64,000 bases of DNA, from the NCBI RefSeq assembly GCF_950295315.1, contig NC_080166.1, positions 103,385,693 to 103,449,692 of the forward strand, read 5' to 3'. The DNA is from Erinaceus europaeus (Eukaryota; Chordata; Mammalia; Eulipotyphla; Erinaceidae). Position numbers and translations under genes: made by a program. The first letter of the stretch is position 1. Each line of letters starts with the position of its first letter. This document shows, piece by piece, positions 9,548 to 20,605 of this stretch. Below the pieces are notes generated by a model that was not told the origin of the DNA, made no database searches, and was given only the letters and a program-made list of their open reading frames with translations.

Positions 9548-10975
9548 GTTCCAGGACTTTTATTGTTGGGGAGATTCTTAATAACGGTTTTAATTTCTTT
9601 GTCTGTGATTGGTGCATTTAGATTTTTTAGTTATTCTTGGTTCAGTTTTGGAAGGGCATATGTTTCTAGGAATTGTTCCATTTCTTCCAGATTCTCTAGC
9701 TTGGTGGCATATAATTCTTTATAGAAGTTTTGCAGGATTCTCTGGATTTCTGTGGTGTCAGTTGTGATATCTCCTCCGTTGTTTACAATTCTATTAATTT
9801 GAGTCTTCTCTCTTTTTTGTTTGGTGAGTCTGGCTAGGGGTTTGTCAATTTTGTTTAATCTTTCAAAGAACCAACATTTGGCTTCATTGATCTTTTGTAT
9901 GGTTCTTTTATTTTCGATGTTGTTTATTTCTGCTCTAACTTGAGTGATTTCTGTCCTTCTGGTTGCTTTAGGATTCCTTTGTTCCTCTTCCTCTAAGTCC
10001 TTGAGGTGTGCAGTAAGGTCGTTCCTTTGAGCTTCTTCTTGGTGTTTAATATGTGATTGTATGGCTATAAGTTTCCCTCTCAGTACTGCTTTACCTGTGT
10101 CCCAAATGTTTTGATAGGTTGTGTCTTGATTTTCATTAGTTTTCAGGAAAATTTGAATTTCCTGCTTGAGTGAGTCTCTGACCCAGTGATTCGTAAGCAG
10201 CATGTTGTTTAGTTTCCAAATTCTATGTCTTTTAATAATTTTCCATTTGTTGTTAAATGTTAGTTTTACTCCACTGTGGTCTGAGAAGATACTTGGGATG
10301 ATTTCAATGCTCTTGAATTTATTGATGCTGTCTTTGTGGTCTAACATGTGGTCTATCCTTGAGTATGTGTTATGTGGATTTGAAAAGAAGGTGTATTCCA
10401 GTTTTTTGGGGTGGAGGAGTCTGAAAATGTCCAAGAGGTCTAGTGTGTCGATCTCTTCATTCAATTCTCTTGTATCTTTATTGGTTCTCTGCTTTGTTGA
10501 TCTGTCTAAGTGTGAGAGTGGGGTATTGAAGTCTCCCACTATCATTGTATTACTATTGATGTATTTTTGAAGTTCTTTCAGTAGGTGCTTAATGTATTTA
10601 GATGGTCCCTCATTGGGTGCATAGATGTTAATAATTGTTTAGTCTTCTTGACTGATTGATCCTCTAATCATTATGTAAGGTCCTTGCCTATCTTTTATTA
10701 TTTTATTTAATTTAAAATCTATCATTTCTGAGATGAGAATGGCTGTTCCTGCCCTTTTTTGTGGACCGTTAGCCTGTATGATAGTTTTCCATCCTTTCAC
10801 TTTAAGTCTGTGTTTATCTTGTTGTGACAGATGGGATTCTTGCAAGCAGCATATGGTTGGGTTATGTTTTCTGATCCATCCCCCCACCCTGTGCCTATTG
10901 ATGGGTGAGTTTAAGCCATTGACATTTATTGATATTATGGATTTAATGTATTATAGTGTCATTGTTCAAAAAAAA
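9548..10975 (-). pseudogene. L1 ORF2 N-terminal half (endonuclease domain)
   Basis: In element order this is the apurinic-like endonuclease domain that nicks target DNA during L1 retrotransposition, then the linker. The catalytic-type motifs are visible: 'CCLQESHLS' (about 10835, glutamate), 'IVGDFNTPLS' (about 10535, Asp/Asn), and 'FSDHSGVKL' (about 10275, Asp-His). Next come 'WKLNNMLL', 'NENQDTTYQNIWD' and 'WFFERLNKIDKPLARLTKQKRE', all typical of L1. One in-frame stop lies at 10636-10638 just after 'SISQED', and another at 9628-9630. Apart from those stops the frame is open, so this copy is moderately young. It cannot make a working protein. Confidence 0.9.
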
Positions 10976-11019
10976 TTGTTTGCTCTGATATATTGCAAGT
11001 ATTATAGTGATGTTCTTGT

Positions 11020-11930
11020 TTATAAGAGGTCTTTCAGAACTTCTTTCAGGGCTGGCTTGGTGATGGTTGCCTCCTTTAACTGTTGTTTATCTAAGATGGT
11101 TTTGATCCCTCCATCTAGTTTGAATGAAAGTCTAGCAGGATATATTATCCTTGGTTGAAACCCTTTTTCATTCAGGGATAGATAGATATCTTGCCACTCC
11201 CTTCTTGCTTTTAGAGTTTGAGTGGAGAAGTCTGCAGATAATCTTATGGGTTTTCCCTTGTATGTGACTTTTTGTTTCTCTCCTGTAGCCTTTAGGATCC
11301 TTTCCTTATCCTTACTTCTTCTCATTGTGACTATGATGTGTCTTGGTGTCTTCAGGTCTGGGTTGATTCTGTTTGGTACTCTCTGGGCCTCTTGAATCTT
11401 GATATCCTTTCTGTTATTCAGGTCTGGGAAGTTTTCTTCTATTATTTACTTTAGAATGTTTGCTTCCCCTTCCTGTCTTCCTTTGGCAGGCCAATTATAC
11501 GAATGTTACTTCTTTTGAGATCATCCCATATGTCTCTGTTGTTGTTTTTAGTGTCTCTCAATCTCTTTTTAAGCTCTTTCACCTCTTTCTTTGTTTTCTC
11601 TGACTCATCCTCTGTCTGACTAATTCTGTTTTCTGCTTCTCTTAGTCTGCTTTCCCTTGCCTCAGCTTCTTTCTTCATTACAGCTATTTCGGCTTTCAGT
11701 CCTCTAATTGCCTCAAGGTAATCAGTATTTGCCTTGGGTGTCTCAACTGTTGTTTCCCTAATACTTCCATTCCTTTCCTCCAATGTTGTTTTCATTTCTG
11801 TGATTAATAAGTTTATTATTGCTTGCATACTTTTCTTATCTATGGTTACTTCGGGCTGATTTGTAGTTTCTTCTGGGCTCTTGTCTTCATTCACTGGAGT
11901 AGCAGTTTTATTTGTTTTTGATCTACCCAT
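11020..11930 (-). pseudogene. L1 ORF1 (RNA-binding chaperone), frameshifted
   Basis: It starts at ATG 11930 ('MGRSKTNKT'). About 30-150 residues in there is a charged heptad-rich coiled coil ('LREAENRISQTEDE', 'KKEVKELKKRL'), then the RRM start ('SNIRIIGLPKEDRKG'). The frame breaks at about 11448-11460. The C-terminal domain resumes in another frame from about 11440 to 11020 and includes 'KGKPIRLSADFSTQTLKARR' and 'YPARLSF'. ORF1p is the trimeric nucleic-acid chaperone of L1 particles. The domain order matches mammalian ORF1p, but the frameshift and stop kill the gene. Confidence 0.9.
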
Positions 11931-12220
11931 TTTTTTTATTTATGTGTTTCTTTTTTTTATGCTCTGTTGTTCCTCAGTTGTTGTGTCTTGAGTACAAGTA
12001 ACACTGTACTAAATACCTTTATGACAATTGCACTCACCAACCTCAGGAATTACAGTAGCAACTGAAGCAAGTATTGAAGGAGTTTAATTGTTACCAGTTA
12101 GCTAAACAATTTCTCTAATCCGTGAAAAAATAGTAACCAAATCCCAGTGAAGAAAGAGAAAAGAAAGACAAGATGTGCAGTGTCTCTTCCCCTGGTCATT
12201 GGCCCACGCTAGCTAATTCA
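11931..12220 (-). promoter_or_regulatory. L1 5'UTR, 3' portion
   Basis: About 290 bp upstream of the ORF1 start on the minus strand. It lacks the conserved L1 5' end with the YY1-like 'ccaagatgg' site (compare 63492-64000), so the element is also truncated or diverged at this end. The outer limit is a guess based on position. Confidence 0.4.
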
Positions 12221-12389
12221 GAAGATTAGAAAATAATTTGATTATTTTTGCTCTAAATGTGCATCTCTCAGTTATCAAATAAGAAATTCTGAAAAAGTTA
12301 TGAATTATCTTTGGGTACCTACTTATAAAACTCTTGTCTTGATGGGGGAAGACAGCCACCGAAATTTTGCTTTGCTGTAGAGAGTGAAC

Positions 12390-13112
12390 TGAAACTGCCA
12401 GGGAAGTTTGGTTGACATCATGGTAGCATCTGGAACCTGGTAGCTGAAAAGAGAGTTCACATACAAAAAAAAAAGCCAAAAAAATTGTTGACTAATCATG
12501 AACCTAAAGGCTGGAGTAGTGCAGATGAAGAGTATGGAGCACAGGGTCTCTGTTTGGTAGATAGCTAGTAGGCATATTTTAGTTATATTCCAAAGGGTCT
12601 GTGGCTATACTAGTTTTTTTTTCTCCCGAGCCTGAAATCTGATATACAGGTGGATGCAACTTTCTTTAGCCAGTTATCTGTTGATAGGCATTTAGGCTAT
12701 GTCTACTCTTTGGTTCTTGTGAATAATGCCGCTATTAACATAGGGCTGCAAATGCCCCTTTGAATTTGTGTTAGAGTGTCATTTGGATAAATGCTAAAGA
12801 ACGATATTGTTGGATCATAAGGTAATTCAATTTTTATTTGTTTAAGGACTCTCTATACAGTCTTTCAACTTAGTTTACATTTCTACCACCAGGGTAGCAG
12901 AATCCCCTTTTTTCAACAATCTTGCCAACACCTGTCATTTTCTATTTTGTTGATGGAGACCATTCTGACAGGTGTAAGATGGCATCCCAGTGCAGTTTTA
13001 ATTTGCATTTCTCTAATGATTAGTGAAGTGGGAAATTTTTTCATATGTTTGTGGGTCATGTATACCTCTTCTTTAGAGAAATGTCTATTTAGTCCTTTGA
13101 CCCACTTTCATA
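12390..13112 (-). mobile_element. L1 fragment: ORF2 C-terminal region joined to 3'UTR
   Basis: In element order, 13112 to about 12650 is ORF2 C-terminal coding sequence; on the plus strand 'gacaggtgtaagatggcatc' and 'tttgcatttctctaatgatt' are hallmark antisense L1 sequences. 12650 to about 12390 is 3'UTR ('ttggttgacatcatggtagc', 'gcatattttagttatattcc'). Most of the 3'UTR between these parts and the terminal 300 bp or so are missing, so the copy has an internal deletion and a lost 3' end. Confidence 0.8.
12650..13112 (-). pseudogene. L1 ORF2 C-terminal coding remnant
   Basis: DNA-level match to the region of ORF2 just after the reverse transcriptase, including the cysteine-rich area upstream of the terminal 80 codons. 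Frame is lost in several places and no long ORF remains. Confidence 0.7.
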
Positions 13113-13254
13113 AAGCATTTCAAGAAGTACCTAACTGTAATGTACTACAAGAGCAATAAAAAGTCTTGTATGATGCAGATTCTCTTCCAAGATGCTCCCC
13201 TGATGTGCTAGTTTATAACTGGGAAAGTGTGGTTGAAATAAAAACATACTTATA

Positions 13255-13405
13255 GGGTCAAAGTTAGGTAACTCAGTGGTTAGGACATAAGTTTTGCCAT
13301 ACCTATAGCCAGATTCAAACCCTAGAGGCACAGAAGATATAATGACACTAGAAGAAGCACTGGTGCTGGTGCTGTATCACTCTCTTTAATTCCCTGTCTC
13401 TCTTG
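13255..13405 (+). mobile_element. Third-family SINE, degraded
   Basis: 'aactcagtggttaggacataag' (A-box region) and 'ccagattcaaaccctag' (B-box region) are followed by 'gctgtatcactctctttaattccc'. This is a tRNA-like head plus pyrimidine body. Confidence 0.55.
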
Positions 13406-13628
13406 ATTTGAATGTATCAGTAAATGCAGCGCCCCATTCTGTGTGCATCTAGGTGTTCTACTCCATAAAAACAAGCAACGCAATATAACACAAAACAAAC
13501 AAACAAAAAACTTTATTTGTGGACAATGTTCCACGGCATCCTCCATTCAATGATCTTTTTCCCAACATAGATGTGAGTTTATCCTTCCAAACACCATCAA
13601 TTTGTTCTACTCAGTGAATCAAGGAGTT

Positions 13629-13810
13629 TTTTTTAATTTCTTTATTGTGAGATTATAGTTGAGAGTAAAATACAATAGTTTGTACATGCGTAATATTTTC
13701 CACTTTTCCACATAACAGTTCAACCCCCACTAAATCCTCCTCCACCATCATGTTCTAGGACCTGAAACCTCTCCCATACCCCAGAGTTTTTACTTTGTTG
13801 TAATACACCA
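13629..13810 (-). mobile_element. Old L1 3'UTR end with short flanking duplication
   Basis: 'tttctttattgtgagattatag' to 'gagtttttactttgttgtaatac' matches the older L1 3'UTR type at 61340-61560. The 9-bp 'caaggagtt' lies on both sides (about 13620 and 13811), consistent with an insertion duplication. Confidence 0.6.
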
Positions 13811-13817
13811 ACAAGGA

Positions 13818-14043
13818 GTTGTTTTTTTTTAATGATTTAATTTATTTTTATTTATTATTGGATAGAGACAGAGAAAACTTGAGAGGGGAGGACAATTGAC
13901 AGAGTGGGAGAGAGACATAGAGACCCTGCAGCACTGCTTTACCACCTGTGTAGCTTTCCCCCTGCAGGTGGTGACCAGGGGCTTGAACCTGGGTTCTTGT
14001 ACACTGTAATGTGTGTTCTTAACCAGGTGCACCATTGGCTGGA
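13818..14043 (-). mobile_element. Family-2 SINE
   Basis: Minus-strand copy. T-rich tail complement at 13819-13855, 'ggatagagacagagaaaac', 'tttccccctgcaggtggtgacc', degraded B box 'gggcttgaacctggg', and head 'aaccaggtgcaccattggctgg'. Confidence 0.8.
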
Positions 14044-15175
14044 TAGAATATATATTTTTTAATGAAAATAGTGACAAGACCATAGAAGAAGAGGGGTACA
14101 ATAAAAAGAACATTACCCAAGCTATTGCTTCAACTGAGAGTCTAAGAAGATTGATATAATTCCTACAGTCAATTGCCTTTATTGAGTCAAAATCTTTGGT
14201 TTCTGTTTCAAGTGAAGTTTGTAAGTTACATTTCATAGAAAAAAAAAAAAGAGGTTTGTCAGTGACTTCAGCAGTATTTGCTAAGGATGAGGAAGTTACA
14301 AAAATTACCATGCATTCTATGATGATACATGAAATTGTCTAACAATTTTTTTTCAGAGTGTATGCCAGTTGATATGGCATCCTTCACTAGTGTATCCATA
14401 GCTCCCAGGTAAATTGTTGCATAGTATGCCTACAATATACACATCTGAAAAGCTTCCAAAACAGGAACATGTATGTACTTGTTATTTTCTATTTATATGA
14501 AATTCAGATTTACATTTGAATCTGATTATTATTGTTATACCCATCAAGATTTTCTTCAAGGCTCTTATTTGTAATTGAAGTATTATGAAGTTAAATACCG
14601 AATTTCAAGGTGTGAGTTATTCCCCCAAAAATTTAACTGTAAGATATACTTTATTATGGTATATATTTGATCAACAATTCATAATAAATGCATTCTCATA
14701 AATTCAGAATAAATAGGTTGTTGTACTATGGTAGAGTTTTTATTCAAATACAAAGAGGAGACATCACAGTAGTGGATCTTCCTCTGGTACATAGTACTTT
14801 CATCTGTTGCTTGTTCTTAAAATTGGATCACATGTACAACAAGATACACACACTACCTAATGAGTTATTTCTCCCTAGAATTTATTTATTTCCCTAATGA
14901 TAATGGGAAAATTTGATTTATTTTAATCTTCATATTCAACTGTTTTTCTGAGTTATATGCTTTTGAGTACAACAAAAGCATATGTAATGTGCTAAAATAT
15001 ACTTTTTGAAAGCCTCAATCATCCTAGTAATGCACATTTGTTTTAGAGTTACAGTGTGTAATTTATTCCTTATAATGTCTATTTATAACTCTATACATTT
15101 GTTTTAGATGTTAAACTATTGCAATTATGAATTACTAATTTTATCAAATTATTTTTCAATGTCTAATCTAATAAG
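14044..15175. other. No feature recognised
   Basis: About 1.1 kb of AT-rich DNA with no gene or clear repeat. Short open frames here have no recognisable domains. Confidence 0.5.
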
Positions 15176-15190
15176 AATAACATAATGTTA

Positions 15191-15425
15191 GGGAATCTGG
15201 CGGTAGTGCATCGGCTTAAGCATGCGTGGTGCAAAGCTCAAGGACTTGTTAGGATCCTGGTTGGAGCTCCTGGCTCCCTACCTGCAGGGGAGTTGCTTCA
15301 TAGGTGGTGGAGTAGGTCTGCAGGTATCTCTCTGTCTCTCTTCCTCTCTATCTCCCACTTCTCTCTCAATTTCTCTCTGACTCTATCCAATAACAAATAA
15401 ATTTAAAAATAAAAGATAAAAAGGT
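15191..15425 (+). mobile_element. ERI-like SINE with imperfect target duplication
   Basis: It starts 'gggaatctggcggtagtgc', and its B-box region is mutated ('ggttggagctcc'). It ends 'tctatccaataacaaataaa', a tail more like family 2. Flanks read 'aataacataatgtta' before and 'aatagcataatgtta' (about 15437-15451) after, one mismatch in 15. Confidence 0.82.
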
Positions 15426-15464
15426 TTATAAAAAATGAATAGCATAATGTTAAAAATGTTCCAA

Positions 15465-16650
15465 TTGGGCCATGTGGATCAACAATGTAGGATCAATAAT
15501 GTGGGATCAACAATGATCCACAACAATGTGGATCGACATTGGAAGGGACTATTCTATTCTAAAGGGAAGTTGGGCTAAATACTCTACCACTGGAAGAAGA
15601 TGGATCCTGCAATTAGTACAGCCTCGAATATTTCTAGCCACCACAGAAAGTGAGCTCAGGTAGTCAGGCGGTAGCGCAGCAGGTTAAGCACAAGTGGCAC
15701 AAAGTGCAAGGACCAGCATAAAGATGCCAGTTTGAGCCCTGTCTCCCCACCTGCAGCAGAGTCGCTTCACAAGGGGTGAAGCAGGTGTACAGGTGTCTTT
15801 CTCTCTGCCTCTGTCTTTCCCTCCTCTCTCCATTTCTCTCTGTCTTATCCAATAACAATAACAACTACAACAATAAAACAACAAGGGCAACAAAAGGGAA
15901 TAAATAAATAAATATTTAAAACAAAAAAACTGAGTTCAGACCTACAGGGATGCAGGGGTTACATAGACTCCTGTGCTGAATATGGGCTCCAGTTCAAATC
16001 AATAGGGTTTATAGTTAACAATATTTATATGCTTTCCCCATATTTGGGAGCTATTCTCTTCCCTGATTCAGCTTTCTAGTCCTTTTTCCAATTATGACAC
16101 CATCTCCTCAGACAATACTTTGGGTCCACCAGCATCGTAGCTGTCAGGCTCAGGCAAACTAGTAAAGCCATGGCCCATTGGAATATACCTAAAATAGACC
16201 TACTAGCTTTTTCCAAAATGGAGACCCCCCAAATTTATCTGCAATAAATTCACCTTTAGGTTCATGATTAGTCAACAATTTGTTCTTCTTTTACCTTAAC
16301 TCTTTTTCAGCCACCAGGTTCCCGGTGCTACTATGATGCCAACTTGACATCCCTGGGAAGTTGACCCCACCAATATGTCCTGGAGCCCTGGCTCCCCAGA
16401 GTCTGGCCCAACTAGGGAAAGAGATCATACTGCCAATGCCCATGTTCAGTGGGGAAAGAATTATAGAAGCCAGGCCTTCCACCTTTTGCACTCCATACGA
16501 TCCTGGGTATATACTCCCAGAGGGATAAAAACTAGGAGAGCTTTCAAAGGGGAGGATGGGACAGAAAATTCTGGTGGTGGGAACTGTGTGGAATTGTACC
16601 CCTCTTATCCTATGGCCTTATCAATATCTCTATTTTATAAGTTTAAGAAA
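15465..16650 (+). mobile_element. L1 3'UTR copy (long subtype), interrupted by a SINE
   Basis: It starts near 'catgtggatcaacaatg' and continues as the long-subtype segment ('tgagttcagacctacaggg', 'cagacaatactttggg'), ending with the terminal block 'gtacccctcttatcctatgg'. An ERI SINE splits it at about 15660-15928. The 15470-15540 part has a local tandem of 'gatcaacaat'-like units not seen in the other copies. Confidence 0.78.
15660..15928 (+). mobile_element. ERI-type SINE inside L1 3'UTR
   Basis: 'agtcaggcggtagcgcagc' head, full middle and AAC/AAT tail. The host L1 sequence 'tgagctcag' (about 15651) recurs as 'tgagttcag' (about 15931), a short duplication. The B box is 'gtttgagccct', so it is weakened. 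Confidence 0.87.
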
Positions 16651-16659
16651 ATGCCCCAA

Positions 16660-17155
16660 TATTCAACATGTGGTCTTAAACACAAAATTTTATTTTCAAA
16701 AGAAAATGTTCTAAACTTTTTTTCTACATGTTATTTAATGTTTTTCTTTCAGTGAATACAATTTTGCCACATTACAGATAAAATAGAAGTAACAGTGGTG
16801 ATTTGATAATTGTCATAGTGATAATAAAAGTTACAATTATCTCAATAAAATATTCAGCTAATATTAAGTACACTTAGTAAATTAGTATAATCTTGTTATT
16901 CACTGAAAAGTTGATTTCTGGTAAATTTACAATAAAATGTATTTTTTTTTTTGGTAATAACGCCTTCAAAAGTAAATCATTCAAGCAAACATAAAATGTT
17001 TTATTTTTACTTTTGTGTCTTCACAGAGACTATAAAGTGTCTTTCACAATCCATAAATTATAACAAAACAAAATAAGGCATGAATGAATAAAAGTACTTC
17101 AAAGCCATGAAGAAAGTAAAATCAATTTAAATCACAACAGTGATTTAAAAGAAAC
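16660..17155. other. No feature recognised
   Basis: AT-rich sequence, no coding signal or identifiable repeat. Confidence 0.5.
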
Positions 17156-17158
17156 CAA

Positions 17159-17373
17159 GGGGTCAGGCAGTGATGCACCTGCTTCATCACACACATTACA
17201 GTGCACAAGCATGCAGGTTCAATCTCCTGGTCCCCACCTGCAAGGGGAATGCTTCCTGAGTGGTAAAAGAGGGATGCAGGTGTCTCTTTCTCTTTTTCCC
17301 TCTCTATCTCCTCCCCTTTCAACTTCTCTCTGCCTCTATCTAATAATAAATAAATAAATAAAAATTTATAAAA
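17159..17373 (+). mobile_element. Family-2 SINE
   Basis: 'ggggtcaggcagtgatgcacc' head, 'gcaggttcaatctcctgg' B-box region, pyrimidine body, and an AAAT-rich tail at 17340-17365. Confidence 0.82.
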
Positions 17374-17685
17374 AGATTATGAAAAAAAGACACCAAAACA
17401 TAGTTATTATTTTTTACTGGAATAATGAGATTTATACACCTTGTAACACTGGTTAATTTTCCACATCATAGTTTATGGTTTAACATTTGACTGATTTCTA
17501 GGTGAATTTATATTGAAATATTTTGACAGGTGAAATGTTGGGGGATACTTAGTCTTACCGACCAATCACAACATTACATGATCTTCTTCCTTTTACATAT
17601 ACAAAGTGAGGGAAAATGTAATATTTTGGAAATGAATTCTTATTTCCAAAGGACTTTTTTTTTTGCTACTGTTGTTTTTGGTATC

Positions 17686-17691
17686 CTCTCT
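17686..17691. repeat. 6-bp target duplication, left copy
   Basis: 'ctctct' directly before the LTR. The same six bases directly follow it at 18135-18140. Confidence 0.75.
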
Positions 17692-18134
17692 TGTCGTTTT
17701 CGACGGGTTAGGTTGTTTTCGCCGGGCTGGCTTCACGGGCAGGTAACAGACGACCAGGGACTCATAGTTGAGCTGTAGGCAGTATCTCTTTATTCATGCA
17801 GGACGCAGCACAATCTAAGACGAGCTAAGCTAAACTCAAGGTAAAGTAAAGTACTACTCACAATGCTGTCTTTATATATACTTGCCAAGTAAGGTGGAAA
17901 CAGGATGTGACATAGAGAGGGTGGAGAGAAAAGTGACTGGTGAAAATCAGAGTGTGACAAAGAAGGGATCAGGGTGTGACAAGGAGGGGGTGGAGCAGGC
18001 GAGAATCCTATCACTGAACCACAAATGCCCTGGAGGGAGGTGGAACTTGTTAACAGTGGTTATGTAAATAGAATAGTGTTAAGCAGGGGGGATTTAAACC
18101 AAATGAAACAGAAGGGGTCTCATGCATACCAACA
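17692..18134 (-). mobile_element. Solo LTR, probably class II (ERVK-like)
   Basis: A 443-bp LTR on the minus strand. It begins TGTTGGTATGC and ends in CGACA, with the canonical TG...CA ends. On the plus strand the features are inverted: TATA complement 'ctttatatata' at about 17869-17879, and AATAAA complement 'tttatt' at 17789-17794, leaving about 100 bp of U5. U3 carries imperfect repeats around 'gtgtgacaaagaaggg'. An exact 6-bp target duplication flanks it, the size usual for class II retroviruses. No internal sequence remains, so it arose by LTR-LTR recombination. It contains several CpGs and is GC-richer than its surroundings, suggesting it is fairly young. Confidence 0.88.
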
Positions 18135-18140
18135 CTCTCT

Positions 18141-18970
18141 TTATTGCTACAATAATCATGTAAAGCATAAAATATCCCTTATAATTGAGTTGTTTACCCC
18201 AAGTATTTGTATTGTCTCTCTTCTCTATCAGTTTAAATACTTGTATCTTTTACTTTCTTGAAACAACAAAATCTTAGTTCCATGTCTCCTAATACTAGAA
18301 CATCTCTTGATCTTTTGTACTATAGGACTCTGTTCCTTGACATCTTATACCTTTAGTCACTTCACATTCACCTTAGATTTCACATATCACTGTAATTAGC
18401 CCTCATATTTATTTCCTATAGTAATGACTCCATGCTTTATCTCACACTATTACGTTAAATAAAAATCCATTTAAGTTGTTTTTCTCTGTATTTCTATCTT
18501 GACAAATAGCATTTGGAAAAAAAATACATAGTGACATGTTTCCTATTAAAATAATGACCATGAACTCAGACTTAGCTTATAAATGTGTCTTTTAAAAAGC
18601 AACTGACTTCTCTCTCTCTCTCCTTTTATCTCTCTCTTTACTAATATGTTTTTGTATACAATAAAGTTTAATTTACCTGAAAAAAAAAGAAGTAACTGAA
18701 AACCATAGAAATGTTCTTGTACTACACTACAAGAAAATTATCTTAGGAGATAATTGTGAGAAGAAAGTGCCATCTATGTGAATGACTATTTGAAGAACTG
18801 AATGACACGAAGTGAAAAACAGAGATCTTTGCCAAATGTTCTTTCACACTGCCACTATTTTACCACATAGCAGTAAATTAAAAATACATTTATGAATGAA
18901 TAAATTTGTAGATCCTGTAAACTTTATGCAAACCATTTCCAAAAAATACAAGAAATTTTTAACATCTTTA
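18141..18970. other. No feature recognised
   Basis: AT-rich DNA. A CT-rich microsatellite-like stretch lies at 18608-18640. Nothing else recognised. Confidence 0.5.
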
Positions 18971-18986
18971 AGATATATCTACTTCT

Positions 18987-19223
18987 GGGAGTCAGGTGGT
19001 AGCGCAGCGGGTTAAGTGCACATGGCGCTAAGTGCAAGGACCAACTAAGTATCCCGGTTTGAGCCCCTGGCTCTCCACCTGTAGGGGGGTCGCTTCACAG
19101 GCGGTGAAGCAGGTCTGCAGGTGTCTTTCTCTCTCCCTCTGTCTTCCCCTCCTCTCTTCATTTCTGTCTGTCCTATCCAATAATGACAACAATAATTTGT
19201 TACAACAATAATTTAAAAAAGAC
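18987..19223 (+). mobile_element. ERI-type SINE with exact target duplication
   Basis: From 'gggagtcaggtggtagcgc' to an A-rich tail with a slightly shortened triplet region. 'atatctacttct' occurs at 18975-18986 and 19224-19235. The B box 'ggtttgagcccc' has one change from consensus. Confidence 0.9.
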
Positions 19224-19235
19224 ATATCTACTTCT

Positions 19236-20228
19236 TTGCTAAATTTGTAATTCTTGTGCCACAATTTTTTTACTTCTGTCTACTAAAATCTACTACCAAA
19301 ATACTTAGAACTCAAGTTTAAGCTCTTACATAGGCAGCTGAGCAATAAAACAGTCTGAAAAAAAAACATGAATAACAACAACTATTTAATTGTTGGTAAA
19401 TAAAAGTGATATTTTTATTCCAGTAATGATCTAGTAGTGTGTATGTGTTAAAAAAAAATCCTACCTCCAGTAACCTTTGTGCTGTAGGGAAGAGAAAACC
19501 TGATTTGCAGTCAATCTGTAAGTCCATTCACCTGAAACTCTGCAGTTCAGCAAGCAGCCAATTGCTTGCAGCCAATGAAATTCCACTTTCACCTCTAACT
19601 TCCAAATGATTTTTCAATTCAAAACATCCCTTTCTGATTTCCTTGGAACATCCAATTAAAGTAAACTATCTGTTTTCCTTCTAGATTTGCCTATGGATGA
19701 ACATAAATATTTGACGCAGAGTGCAATCCCTCTGCTACTCCCAGATAAATTGCCCAACTAGCAAAAGACTTTTGTCACATTTCAAGCATGATGACTCCTA
19801 AGCTCAAACTCACCTCCTCTCCCCACCCAGAAACCGTACTCTTGGCATTAAATATTTCCATGCCAAAACATTTTGGAAAAACATACCAACTGATCTTGTT
19901 TCTTTATATTTTGCCATTGTCTTGATCCTAGCTCCTTCTGTTTGCTTTTTCTTTCTTTTTTTTTTTTGACACAAATAAATTTATATCTTCTAGAAATGAA
20001 TTTTAAACAGCTATATGCTATAATTGTTTTAACAACATTTTCTGGTCCCAATATTATGTAACATAATTTGCATTTTATTAACATGTGATTTACATACACA
20101 AATCTATATCCATTTTAAATGTACACTTTGATGAGTTTGATAAATGAATATTCCCATATTACCATACTCATTATCAAAATATAGAATATTTCTCTTATTC
20201 CAGAAAGTTCTGAGTAATTTTTTAACTC
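19236..20228. other. No gene or repeat recognised
   Basis: About 1 kb of mixed composition. Two CCAAT pentamers sit 14 bp apart (19558 and 19572) in a direct repeat of 'gcagccaat'. Without a TATA box, CpG enrichment or a following ORF I do not call a promoter. Confidence 0.45.
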
Positions 20229-20229
20229 T

Positions 20230-20605
20230 ATGTTTTATTAATGATTTAATATTGATTTACAAGATTGTAAAATAGTAGGGTATAATGCCATATAGTTCCC
20301 ACTACTAGAGTTCTGTGTCCCATCTCCTCCTTTGGAAATTTCCCTATTTTTTTATCAATCTAGGAGTGTGGATCAAAATTATTTTTATGGTACAGACAGT
20401 GGGAGTTCTGACTTCTGTAATTGCTTCTCCACTGGAAATGGATATTGACAAATCCATTCATACCTACAGCCTGTTTCTATCTTTCTCTAGTGGGCTAGGG
20501 CTCTGGAGAGGTGAGGTTCCAGGACACAAGGGTGAGGTCATCTGCTCAGGGAAGCCAGGATGGAATCATAGTAGTATTTGGAAACTTGTTGATGAAATAC
20601 ATTAG
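20230..20605 (-). mobile_element. L1 3'UTR terminal fragment
   Basis: Older minus-strand copy: 'ttcccactactagagttctg', 'gacttctgtaattgcttctcc', 'ccaggacacaagggtgagg'. It lacks the usual 'ggataagaggggtacaactcc' block in recognisable form, so it is an older subfamily. Confidence 0.72.

Larger units (their letters stand above)
9538..12220 (-). mobile_element. 3'-truncated L1: 5'UTR part, ORF1 and endonuclease half of ORF2
   Basis: Minus-strand L1 with, in element order, about 280 bp of 5'UTR (12220-11931), ORF1 (11930-11020), a short spacer, and ORF2 from its start to the beginning of the reverse transcriptase region, where homology stops at about 9538 ('[10 protein letters not shown]'). The reverse transcriptase core, C-terminus, 3'UTR and poly(A) are absent. 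L1 copies are usually 5'-truncated, so a copy that keeps the 5' half and loses the 3' half points to a later deletion or recombination. I found no flanking duplication. Confidence 0.88.

Noticed and set aside
9536..11158. Several plus-strand open frames of 60-140 codons
   Set aside because: All are antisense to the minus-strand L1 ORF1/ORF2, which explains the open reading.
13829..14311. 160-codon open frame on the minus strand
   Set aside because: A third of it is SINE sequence and the remainder shows no domain or splice structure.
19550..19580. Two CCAAT boxes as a possible gene promoter
   Set aside because: No TATA, no CpG enrichment, no downstream ORF; two pentamers in AT-rich DNA are weak evidence.
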